A stretch of DNA of 64,000 nt from Acidobacteriota bacterium. Lineage in GTDB: Bacteria; Acidobacteriota; Vicinamibacteria; Vicinamibacterales; UBA2999. The translations under genes were made by a program, and so were the position numbers. Each line of letters begins with the position of its first letter. Positions within the stretch are counted from its first letter, which is position 1. The notes beneath the pieces are model-generated. The model was given only the letters and a program-made list of their open reading frames with translations. It was not told the origin of the DNA and ran no database searches. Shown here piece by piece: positions 50,806 to 58,166 of this stretch. The DNA lies in NCBI GenBank assembly GCA_020851325.1, contig JADZCY010000279.1:1-64000 (forward strand), given 5' to 3'.

Positions 50806-50985
50806 AGCCGTGCGCCGTAGGCCGTGGCCGTGGGCCGAGAGCCGTGAGTCGTGCGCCGTGAGCCGTGGCCGTGGGCCGAGAGCCGTGAGCCGTGAGCCGT
50901 GAGCCGTGGCCGTGGGCCGAGAGCCGTGGGCCGCGAGCCGTGAGCCGTGGCCGTGGGCCGAGAGCCGTGAGCCGTGAGCCGTGGA
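50806..50985 (+). repeat. 41-bp higher-order tandem repeat built from GCCGTGA units
   Basis: The block GCCGTGGCCGTGGGCCGAGA occurs at 50821, 50862, 50903 and 50944, an exact 41-bp period. Between the blocks lie GCCGTGA/GCCGTGAGCC monomers. The last copy is fused to half of the hairpin element. Confidence 0.93.
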
Positions 50986-51036
50986 CAAGAGTTCTTGCCT
51001 AGGACCTAAGACCTAAGACCTAGGACCTAAGACCTT
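50981..51036 (+). repeat. Half hairpin element plus TAGGACC/TAAGACC heptamers
   Basis: Only the right arm (GTGGACAAGAGTTCTTGCC) is present, followed by five heptamers (TAGGACC, TAAGACC, TAAGACC, TAGGACC, TAAGACC). It ends about 90 bp before the gene at 51129. Confidence 0.8.
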
Positions 51037-51128
51037 TTCCAGTTTTCCATTCGCCCGCCGATTATGCCGGGGGACTCGCGTGAGCCGATGTGCACGGACC
51101 GGCGCGCGATGACCCTGGACCCTGGACC

Positions 51129-51773
51129 ATGAAACCCAGTCTGCTGCAGCGACTGCTCCACCCCGGCACCGCCGGCGCCGGAGGTGTGCGCGGCACCACC
51201 GTCGTCCGCGAAGAGCGGGGATCGGGCGCGGGCGCCGTGTTGTTTCAGCCCTACGCGGTGAAGGAGTTCATCCCCGACCCCGACGCGACGCCGACACCGG
51301 ACGAACCGCGGGAAGAGCGCCGCGCGCCGGCAAGCCGCGAAACCAACGAGCCGTCGCCGACCGCCGCTGAAACCGCGCCTGAATCGACACGCCGCGCGCA
51401 CGCGGTGCTCGAGCCGCGCCGCCCCAATCCGGTGGCCGAGGAGTGGCGCCGCACCAGCCCCGACGTATTTCTTTCTATCGCACAGCGATTCTGCGCCCGC
51501 GCGCCGAAGGCCGCCGAGGAACTGCGCGAGTATTGCCTCGCGGGTGAATCGCTGCGCCTCGGCAAGCTGGCGACGTCGTTGAAGCCGACGCTCAGCCTGT
51601 TCGACAGTACGGCCGGCGACGCGGCGGATCGCGTCGAGCGACTCGTCGCCGAAGGGCGCGTGGACGGCCTGCCGCTCGAAGTGCTCGCCCTCGAACACGA
51701 AGTGTGGCGCGTCGCCGCCGCGTGGGCCGACGCCGCGCGTGCGACCGCCGTCGCCAACCCGGTGGCATCGTGA
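51129..51773 (+). CDS. Degenerate Hpt-like protein paired with a receiver protein
   Basis: Protein of 214 residues. The N-terminal ~105 residues are low-complexity (Pro/Glu/Arg-rich). The C-terminal helical domain (about 110-205) resembles a histidine phosphotransfer domain. At LGKLATSLKPTLSLF the usual AHTLKGS motif reads ATSLKPT, so Thr149 replaces the phospho-His. The pattern LVAEGRVDGLPLEVLALEHEVWRV fits the last Hpt helices. ATG 51129 is chosen over 51090, which would add repeat-like residues. The stop overlaps the next gene (GTGA), suggesting a coupled signalling pair. Confidence 0.6.
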   Translation: MKPSLLQRLLHPGTAGAGGVRGTTVVREERGSGAGAVLFQPYAVKEFIPDPDATPTPDEPREERRAPASRETNEPSPTAAETAPESTRRAHAVLEPRRPNPVAEEWRRTSPDVFLSIAQRFCARAPKAAEELREYCLAGESLRLGKLATSLKPTLSLFDSTAGDAADRVERLVAEGRVDGLPLEVLALEHEVWRVAAAWADAARATAVANPVAS

Positions 51774-53047
51774 ACATTCTTGTTGCCGACAGCGATCAGG
51801 GCATTCGCAACGCGTTGCGCCGCGTCCTCGAGCAGGCCACCGACTGCGTGGTGACCGAGGTGGACAACGGCCTCGACCTGCTCGAACAGCTCGAAGTGCA
51901 GCGATTCGATCTCGTCATCCTCGATCTCGTCATGCCCGGCCTCGACGGTCTCGAGGTGCTGCAGATCATCCGCAGCTCCGACGGCCTCCGCGACCTGCCC
52001 GTCATCGTCGTCACGGCGGTGAAGGACGAGCGCGGCGTCGCGGATGTGATTCGCCTGGGCATCACCGACTACGTCACCAAGCCGCTGCGCCCGGATCGCC
52101 TGGCGACGCGCCTTGGTCACGTGCTGCAGACGACGCTCGGCGGTGTGATGAACGAACGCCGCCTGCACTCGTCGTTGACGCCGGGCAAGTCGATCATGAT
52201 CGTCGACGCCAACGCCGAGTTCCGCGGGTTCTTCGCCAGCGTCATGGCCGTGCGCAATCCGGTGATCGAAGCCGCCAGCGGCGCCATCGCGCTGAAGCTG
52301 TGCCAACAGGAGCCGCCGGCCGCTGTCTTCATCGGCCCCGACACCGGCACGCTCTCGCCCGAAGCGCTGGTGCGAAAGCTGCGCGCCACCACCGGCGTCT
52401 CGATGACCTCCGTGCTCGGCGCCTGGCCGAAGGGCCGTCTCGATGCCGCGCGCGACAGCGGACTGTTCGACGAAGTCATCGCGCGCACGTTCGTGCCCGA
52501 CGTGCTCAAGGGCCAGCTCGAAGAGGTCTATACACGCAGCACCGCCACGGATGGCGGACGTGACGTCTCGGCCACCGCCGAAACCGTGCTGCGCCAGCTC
52601 GAACCACGCACGCGCTCGACGATCGAGCAGGTGTTCGGGATGATGCTGGCCACCGATCTGGTCAGCAGCCTCACGCCGCCGCCGTCTGGTCCCGCGGTGG
52701 TCTCCTCTGTCGACATCAGCCAGGGTAGCGGTCACCCGCTCGTCTTCCGCATGGTGATGCCGGTCGACCATGCCCGCCAGTTCGCCGCGCGCCTGCTCCT
52801 CATCGACGAGGCTTCCACGGACGATGCGATGTCGGGGATGAAGGAAGTGGCCAACGTCATCGTCGGGCGGATTCAGAAGACGCTCGTCGATGCCGGCACC
52901 AGCGTCACCTGCGGCGCGCCGCAGGTGCGCCTGGCCGACGTGCCGCCACGTTTCACCGAAACGACACCGACCCGAATCGTGCAGTTCTTCGAGACGGAAC
53001 ACGGCGAGCCACTCTTCGGCGTCGAACTGGATGGCACTGCCGCCTGA
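51770..53047 (+). CDS. Response regulator with two receiver-like domains and CheX-like C-terminus
   Basis: Protein of 425 residues. First receiver domain (1-130): acidic pair in VADSD, phospho-Asp in LVILDLVMPGLDG (about 55), Thr in VVTAVKD and Lys in YVTKPLRP, all intact. A second, degenerate receiver (about 145-260) starts SIMIVDANAEFRGFF. The C-terminal ~150 residues, with MKEVANVIVGRIQKTL and HPLVFRMVMP, resemble CheC/CheX phosphatase-like domains. GTG 51770 sits in the overlap with the Hpt-like gene. It may balance phosphorylation in a chemosensory or hybrid-kinase pathway. Confidence 0.75.
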   Translation: MNILVADSDQGIRNALRRVLEQATDCVVTEVDNGLDLLEQLEVQRFDLVILDLVMPGLDGLEVLQIIRSSDGLRDLPVIVVTAVKDERGVADVIRLGITDYVTKPLRPDRLATRLGHVLQTTLGGVMNERRLHSSLTPGKSIMIVDANAEFRGFFASVMAVRNPVIEAASGAIALKLCQQEPPAAVFIGPDTGTLSPEALVRKLRATTGVSMTSVLGAWPKGRLDAARDSGLFDEVIARTFVPDVLKGQLEEVYTRSTATDGGRDVSATAETVLRQLEPRTRSTIEQVFGMMLATDLVSSLTPPPSGPAVVSSVDISQGSGHPLVFRMVMPVDHARQFAARLLLIDEASTDDAMSGMKEVANVIVGRIQKTLVDAGTSVTCGAPQVRLADVPPRFTETTPTRIVQFFETEHGEPLFGVELDGTAA

Positions 53048-53055
53048 CAGGACAC

Positions 53056-53108
53056 GGAACATCGGCAATCGGGGGATTCAATCGACCGATTAGAATTGCC
53101 GATGTTCC
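53056..53108. repeat. Inverted repeat between the receiver gene and the triple-repeat gene
   Basis: Arms GGAACATCGGCAAT (53056-53069) and ATTGCCGATGTTCC (53095-53108) are a perfect 14-bp inverted pair, extended outward with one bulge (GACAGGACAC against GTCCCGTC). The loop has ATCGGGGGATT, shared with the GATTG elements. It could act as a terminator or leader structure. Confidence 0.7.
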
Positions 53109-53131
53109 TGTCCCGTCCTCCCGGAGACCAT

Positions 53132-53707
53132 ATGACTCGCATGCTTTCGACAGCCTTCTTGTTGACCGGCCTGCTGTGCTCAGCAGTGGCTGCTGCACAG
53201 AACGTCACCGAATACCGCGTGCTGGCGACGAACAAGACGTCGACCATGCAGAAAGAGATGAACGAGGCGGCTGAAGCCGGCTTCCGCTTCGGCGGCGTCA
53301 TGGGCGGCGAGACGACGTTCGGCGGGTCGGAGGTGGCCGTGATCATGACGCGGTCGGCGGCGGCGAAGGGCCGTTTCGGCTATCGCCTGCTGGCGACGAG
53401 CAAGACGTCGACGATGCAGAAGGAGATGCAGGAAGCGGGCGACGCCGGCTACGAGTACAAGGGACAGACGGTCTTCAGCAGCACCTTCGGCGGCAAGGAA
53501 GTCGTCGTCATCCTGGAGCGAGACAACGACGCGCCGAAGGCCGGGCCGTTCGAATACCGCCTGATGGCGACGAAGAAGACGAGCACGCTGCAGAAGGAAT
53601 TGCAGGAAGCCGGTGCCGCCGGCTACGAGTTCGTCGGCATGACCGTCGCCGACACGCTGGTCGGTGGTTCCGAGCTGGTGGCGATTCTGCGACGCAGGCC
53701 GCAATGA
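53132..53707 (+). CDS. Exported protein of three DUF4177-like tandem repeats
   Basis: Protein of 191 residues. Signal ends near VAAAQN. Three copies of a ~46-residue unit follow at about 27-72, 83-128 and 141-186; the consensus begins YRLLATxKTSTMQKE and ends GGxEVVVIL, with a central EAGxAGYEFxG. Each unit has the short beta-alpha-beta pattern of DUF4177 domains. No cysteines or catalytic motif. ATG 53132 is preceded by GGAGA and begins the signal. Probably periplasmic; overlaps the next gene by four bases. Confidence 0.75.
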   Translation: MTRMLSTAFLLTGLLCSAVAAAQNVTEYRVLATNKTSTMQKEMNEAAEAGFRFGGVMGGETTFGGSEVAVIMTRSAAAKGRFGYRLLATSKTSTMQKEMQEAGDAGYEYKGQTVFSSTFGGKEVVVILERDNDAPKAGPFEYRLMATKKTSTLQKELQEAGAAGYEFVGMTVADTLVGGSELVAILRRRPQ

Positions 53708-54342
53708 CGAGACGCTGGCTGTGGTCGTCCCTGGCGCTCGTCCTCGGCGCCGTAGCATTGGTGCAGGCACGGCAGACTGACGGAAGCCGGGCGTATCTCA
53801 CGTGGTCGGAGAGCGCCGCCAAGGCCATTGGCGAGCGCGCGTATCAGAGCGGACGCGTCGGAGGTTTCTTCGATTTCCGCGTGCTCAAGACGGAGCGCTC
53901 GTACAACTACAAGCTGGCAGCGACGCTGCTGTCGCGGCAGACGATCCGCGCCACGGCGCGGCTCCTCCAGCTTCAGAGCCGACTGCGCGACGACGCGGCC
54001 GCGGCGCTGGTGACCGAGGCAGAATCGGTGGACGGCCTGGTCGTGATGGTCGAGATCGATCCGCGCGAGGGATCAGGCGTGATCCCGCTGGAGTGGGAAG
54101 CGTTCCTGCAGCTTCCAGACGCGGAATCCGAAGCCGTCGCCGGCGTCAAGATGCCCGAACTGCGAGATCGCAAAGCGCTGGCCGGCACCAGGCGGCGAAA
54201 CTACGACTATGACCGCTTCTGGGTGGTGTTTCCGGCGAGAGACGCTGCCGCGATGGCTGCCGAAGGCAAGGGGCTGGAACTCGTGGTCCGAATCTACAAC
54301 CACGAAGGCCGGGTGACGTGGCCGGCGGGAGCGGTTCAGTAG
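53704..54342 (+). CDS. Exported protein of unknown function
   Basis: Protein of 212 residues with an N-terminal signal (WLWSSLALVLGAVALVQA). The body includes FFDFRVLKTERSYNYKLAATLLS and a C-terminal RFWVVFPARD and GLELVVRIYNHEGRVTWP strand pair. I do not recognise the family. It is coupled to the triple-repeat gene by ATGA overlap, so the two products are likely partners in the periplasm. Confidence 0.65.
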   Translation: MTRRWLWSSLALVLGAVALVQARQTDGSRAYLTWSESAAKAIGERAYQSGRVGGFFDFRVLKTERSYNYKLAATLLSRQTIRATARLLQLQSRLRDDAAAALVTEAESVDGLVVMVEIDPREGSGVIPLEWEAFLQLPDAESEAVAGVKMPELRDRKALAGTRRRNYDYDRFWVVFPARDAAAMAAEGKGLELVVRIYNHEGRVTWPAGAVQ

Positions 54343-54374
54343 GACGTTGCCCGGGAATATTGGGGTCTGGAAAC

Positions 54375-54413
54375 AACCCTCCAGCCCTCCAGTCCTCCAG
54401 CCCTCCAGCCCTA
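54375..54413 (-). repeat. 8-bp repeat tract starting at the diguanylate cyclase stop
   Basis: On the minus strand the cyclase stop TAG is followed at once by GGCTGGAGGGCTGGAGGACT and more units, over about 35 bp between convergent genes. Confidence 0.85.
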
Positions 54414-55469
54414 TCTCGCCTGCTTCTCCTTGACGACCACCCGGTTCTTGCCTTCGTGCTTGGCCGCATACAGCGCGCGGTCGGCACGTTCATACAGGCT
54501 GGTGGTGGTATCGCCGGTCGAGAACTCGGCCAGGCCGCAGCTCACCGTCGGCCCCGTGGGCAGCGGCGGTTCATCCGCGGGCGGGACGAAGAGCTTGCCG
54601 AGCGCGCCGACGAAGCGGGCTTCCGCCTGTTTCAGCGTCATGTTGCGGATCACCACCGCGAACTCGTCGCCGCCGAGGCGGGCGACGAGATCCTCGTCGC
54701 GCAGCATGCGGCGCAGGCCCTGGGCCAGCATCACCAGCACGCGATCGCCGACGGCGTGACCGTGCGTGTCGTTGATGCCCTTGAAGTTGTCGAGGTCGAG
54801 CATGGCGAGCACGAACCGCGAGTCGGCCAGGCGGACGCGCGTCATCAGCTCGCGATCGAGGGCGCCGCGGTTCGAGGCGCCGGTCAGCGCATCCTGCGAG
54901 GCTTCGCGCCGCGAGGCCTGCAGCTGCTGTTCGAGCTGCGTCACCTTGTCGTTGAAGGCGCGCTGCTTGGCGTCCCACGCGGCGCGGCGTTCCGCCGCCA
55001 CCTTCTTCAGCACCGCCACCTGCGACACCAGCAGGTTCTTGACGATCAGCGGATCGTCCAGCTCGGCGATCATCTCGAAACGGTTGGTCGAGGCGTCGAT
55101 GCTATCGTGCAGCGTGTTCATCTCGACGCCGACCGACGAGACGGCGTCGCGCACCAGCGCCACCAGGTCCATCATTTCGCGCTTGCGGTCGTTGCGGCGC
55201 TTGCGGATCCGCTGGCTGACGGCCTGGACGCGGACGAGGCACGAATGCGCGGCGTCACCCTGGCCGTCGGGCACGAGGCCGACCGACTGGGCCAGTTGTT
55301 CGAGCTCCGAGACGAGCGGCAGGTCCGCCGGATCGTCTTCGGCCGACACGAGTTCACCCATCACCACCAGCGCCCGGGCAACGAACCCACGCAGCCAGTC
55401 GGACTGGGGGGCAGAAGTCGGGCTGGCAGCCCGCTTCCAGTCGACGGTAATCAGTTCTTGTGAGGCCAT
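54411..55469 (-). CDS. Diguanylate cyclase (GGDEF domain)
   Basis: Cytoplasmic protein of 352 residues that makes c-di-GMP. An N-terminal helical sensor region of unknown fold (about 1-165) is followed by a coiled coil (AFNDKVTQLEQQLQASRREA) and the GGDEF domain (about 185-350). The active site GGDEF is intact, with DNFKGINDTHGHAVGD before it. Five residues upstream the RDED sequence forms an RxxD inhibitory site, so product feedback is expected. Start 55469 is the first Met before the sensor region; the longer frame from 55550 crosses the repeat array. Confidence 0.92.
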   Translation of the reverse strand: MASQELITVDWKRAASPTSAPQSDWLRGFVARALVVMGELVSAEDDPADLPLVSELEQLAQSVGLVPDGQGDAAHSCLVRVQAVSQRIRKRRNDRKREMMDLVALVRDAVSSVGVEMNTLHDSIDASTNRFEMIAELDDPLIVKNLLVSQVAVLKKVAAERRAAWDAKQRAFNDKVTQLEQQLQASRREASQDALTGASNRGALDRELMTRVRLADSRFVLAMLDLDNFKGINDTHGHAVGDRVLVMLAQGLRRMLRDEDLVARLGGDEFAVVIRNMTLKQAEARFVGALGKLFVPPADEPPLPTGPTVSCGLAEFSTGDTTTSLYERADRALYAAKHEGKNRVVVKEKQAR

Positions 55470-55515
55470 GACTCGTACCGCTCTGAATCGGCAGGCCCGG
55501 CCGGGTCTTGAGGCG

Positions 55516-55620
55516 GCACCCCTCCAGCACCTTTCAGCACCTGTCAGCACCCCTCAGCACCTGTCAGCACCTGTCAGCACCTGTCAGCACCCTTCAGCAC
55601 CTGTCAGCCCAGCACCTTTT
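55516..55620 (+). repeat. 10-bp tandem repeat array (CAGCACCTGT) between divergent genes
   Basis: About ten units in 10-bp register (CAGCACCTTT, CAGCACCTGT, CAGCACCCCT). It reads toward the luciferase-like gene whose ATG is at 55648, and away from the cyclase gene. Confidence 0.92.
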
Positions 55621-55647
55621 TAAGTGTTCCAACATCTAATTAGCATC

Positions 55648-56685
55648 ATGGCGCAGACACTGGAACTTGGTCTCGATACCTTTGGCGACATCACGCACGA
55701 CGCCTCCGAACAACCCCTCTCCCACGCCCAGGTCCTTCGCAACATCGTCGACGAGGCCGTCCTTGCGGATGAGCTTGGGCTGGCGTTCATCGGCGTCGGC
55801 GAGCACCACCGGCCGGATTTCGCGGTGTCGGCGCCGGAGGTGCTGCTGGCGGCCATCGCCAGCCGGACGAAGCAGATTCACCTCGGCTCGGCGGTCACCG
55901 TGCTCAGTTCGGACGACCCGATCCGCGTCTATGAACGCTTCTCCACCATCGACGCCGTGTCGAACGGCCGGGCGGAAGTGATCGTCGGCCGCGGCTCGTT
56001 CACCGAGTCGTTCCCCCTGTTCGGCTTCGACATGTCGCAGTACGAACTGCTCTTCGAAGAGAAGCTGGAGATCTTCGCGGCGCTGGCCTCGGGCGAACCG
56101 GTGTCGTGGTCCGGCAAGACGCGGCCGCCGCTGACGGATCAATCGGTGTATCCGCCGCTCGAAGGCAAGCGGCTGAAGACGTGGGTGGGCGTGGGCGGCA
56201 GTCCCGAGTCGGTCATCCGCGCCGCGCGGCACGGCCTGCCGCTGATGCTCGCCATCATCGGCGGCGCCGCGTCCCGCTTCGCGCCGTACGTGGACCTGTA
56301 TCACCGCGCGTTGAAGCAGTTCGACCGCGAGCCGCTGCCGATCGGCGCGCACTCCCCGGGGCACGTCGCTGCCACCGACGAACAGGCGCGCGAGGAACTG
56401 TGGCCGGCCTACCGGGCGGTGATGTCGCGCATCGGCCGCGAACGCGGCTGGCCGCCGGTGACACGGGCGCACTTCGAACAGGAAGCCGGCCCCTTCGGCG
56501 CGCTCTATGTCGGGTCGCCGGCGACGGTCGCGGCGAAGATCGTCACGACGGCAAAGACGCTGGGCCTCAGCCGCTTCGACCTGAAGTACAGCAACGGCAC
56601 CCTGTCGCACGAGAAGATGCTCGAGAGCATCCGGCTGTATGGGACGGAGGTCGCCGAGGCGGTGAAGGAAGGACTTAGGACTTAG
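55648..56685 (+). CDS. LLM-class flavin-dependent oxidoreductase
   Basis: Bacterial luciferase-like monooxygenase, 345 residues, TIM barrel. Typical segments: LELGLDTFGD at the N-terminus, IGVGEHHRPDFAVSAP (about 45-60), ASRTKQIHLGSAVTVLSSDDPIRVYE and GRAEVIVGRGSF (FMN phosphate region). It resembles the LuxA-like, alkanal-type subgroup; substrate unknown. ATG 55648 is preferred over 55624. The last codons (GLRT) and the TAG stop come from the heptamer GGACTTAGGACTTAG. Confidence 0.9.
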   Translation: MAQTLELGLDTFGDITHDASEQPLSHAQVLRNIVDEAVLADELGLAFIGVGEHHRPDFAVSAPEVLLAAIASRTKQIHLGSAVTVLSSDDPIRVYERFSTIDAVSNGRAEVIVGRGSFTESFPLFGFDMSQYELLFEEKLEIFAALASGEPVSWSGKTRPPLTDQSVYPPLEGKRLKTWVGVGGSPESVIRAARHGLPLMLAIIGGAASRFAPYVDLYHRALKQFDREPLPIGAHSPGHVAATDEQAREELWPAYRAVMSRIGRERGWPPVTRAHFEQEAGPFGALYVGSPATVAAKIVTTAKTLGLSRFDLKYSNGTLSHEKMLESIRLYGTEVAEAVKEGLRT

Positions 56686-57017
56686 GTCCTAGGTCCTAGG
56701 TCCTAGGTCTTAGGCAAGAACCTCCGCCCACGACATCCGGTCCGTTGGTTCTTCGTGGACAAGGGCCTTTGCTTAGGACTTAGGACTTAGGTCCTAGGTC
56801 TTAGGTCCTAGGCAAGAGCCTCCATCCACGAATCCCAGGACCGGCGAGTCTTTTGTGGACAAGAGTTCTCGCTTAGGACTTAGGTCCTAGGTCCTAGGTC
56901 CTAGGTCTTAGGTCCTAGGCAAGAACCTCTATCCACGAATCCAAGGACCGGCGAGTCTTTTGTGGACAAGAGTTCTCGCTTAGGACCTAGGACTTAGGAC
57001 CTAGGACCTAAGACCTA
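56670..57017. repeat. Heptamer arrays with three hairpin elements (copies A, B, C)
   Basis: TAGGTCC/TAGGACT heptamers separate three hairpins at 56708-56778, 56806-56878 and 56913-56985. Arms are of the type TCCTAGGCAAGAACCTC-CCACGAA with the inverted right arm TTCGTGGACAAGAGTTC-GCTTAGGA. Copies B and C share the loop GGACCGGCGAGTC. The array supplies the stops of both convergent genes that flank it (329-bp gene-free interval). Confidence 0.93.
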
Positions 57018-57893
57018 TTTCGCCGCCGCCGTGAGGTCGAAGCCGGTCAGTTCCGCGAGGCGGACGAGGGACAGGACCTCGGCGTAGCGCTGGCCCTTGA
57101 TGTCCCACGTCGGGTAGCTGGCAATGCCGGCGGTGCGGCATTCGGCGGTCTGCGGCGTCCCCGGGCCGCCGGTGCTGCACTCGATGTAGGGCAGGCGTTT
57201 CTGCGCCGGGCCGAACATGTCCTTCTGATCCGTGCAGTGCGGGCACCAGTAGGCGCCGTACATCTTCACGCCGGTGTCGGCGAGGTGCACGGCCAGCGCG
57301 CGCGACACCGGATCTTCCACCGACGGCGGATTGCCGATGACGCCGGTGTAGTTGAGGTGCAGCAGACCGATCAGCGCCAGCACGCCGACCGCGCGTTTCG
57401 TGATCCACGGCTGCCACGAGAACCGCGGCAGCGCCGGCCGCTGGATGGTGAGCAGCGCGAAGATCGCCGTCATCAACGCCAGCGAGGTGAGGCAGTACGG
57501 GCAGGCGCCGCCAAGGATCGTCAACGAGACGATGGTGAGATAGACGCTGTAGAGGACGCCGAGGAGTGCGATGGTCCACGCCCAGCGCCACTGCGTGTCG
57601 GCACGTTTGACGAACGCCAGCCCGGCCAGCGTGGCGTACGACAGGAAGCCCCAGAACGCCGTCGGCATGTCGAAGAGCGTCGCCCAGCGACTGCTCAGTA
57701 CCACGTCGCAGCCGCTGCCGGCGGTGCAGCCCTGCACCGCCTGACCGGCCATGCTGGTCCAGGTGAGGTAGCCGGCCAGCGCGCAGCCGACGAGGCTGAG
57801 CGCAAGCAACGGCCAGTTCGGCGCGTCCCGCAGCAGCGCCTTCGACGTGCCCTCACCGTAGCTGTCCCGCTTCGCATTCGACTTCCGGCCCAT
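57015..57893 (-). CDS. VKOR-thioredoxin fusion (disulfide-bond formation)
   Basis: Membrane protein of 292 residues. A vitamin K epoxide reductase domain with about five helices (28-185) holds the loop pair GCTAGSGC (C56, C62) and the quinone-side pair CPYC (C131, C134). A periplasmic thioredoxin-like domain follows with YWCPHC (C217, C220). It reoxidises itself with quinone and makes disulfides in exported proteins, replacing DsbA/DsbB. Such a system would serve the many exported cytochromes here. The stop TAG is the first heptamer of the array. Confidence 0.93.
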   Translation of the reverse strand: MGRKSNAKRDSYGEGTSKALLRDAPNWPLLALSLVGCALAGYLTWTSMAGQAVQGCTAGSGCDVVLSSRWATLFDMPTAFWGFLSYATLAGLAFVKRADTQWRWAWTIALLGVLYSVYLTIVSLTILGGACPYCLTSLALMTAIFALLTIQRPALPRFSWQPWITKRAVGVLALIGLLHLNYTGVIGNPPSVEDPVSRALAVHLADTGVKMYGAYWCPHCTDQKDMFGPAQKRLPYIECSTGGPGTPQTAECRTAGIASYPTWDIKGQRYAEVLSLVRLAELTGFDLTAAAK

Positions 57894-57924
57894 GCATGGC
57901 AGTGTAGACGAAAGACGTTCGGGG

Positions 57925-58010
57925 CGGGAGGCGGGAGGCGTAAGGCGGGAGGCGAATTAGATCGGGAGGCGGGAGGCGGGAGGCGTAAACGGGAGGCGGG
58001 AGGCTCAAGG
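57925..58010 (+). repeat. GGGAGGC heptamer tract
   Basis: GGGAGGCGGGAGGCGTAAGGC and similar units upstream of the VKOR gene and before the CCCTTCGAC repeats. The same unit occurs at 38313-38405. Confidence 0.8.
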
Positions 58011-58012
58011 CC

Positions 58013-58125
58013 CTTCGACCCTTCGACGACCTCAGGGTCGCCCTGAGCACCGCCGAGGGGCGACTCGCCGCGAACAGCCTCCAGGGCTTCGCTCAGGGCA
58101 AGCCCTTCGACGAGCTCAGGGCAAG
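58013..58125 (+). repeat. Palindromic CCCTTCGACGAGCTCAGGG-type repeats
   Basis: Three degenerate copies of the imperfect palindrome (CCCTTCGACGACCTCAGGG; GGCTTCGCTCAGGGC; CCCTTCGACGAGCTCAGGG). Similar intergenic palindromes are known from many GC-rich bacteria. Confidence 0.7.
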
Positions 58126-58166
58126 CGGAGCGGTGCACGGCCCTCGCGCGGGATATCGTTAAGGGG

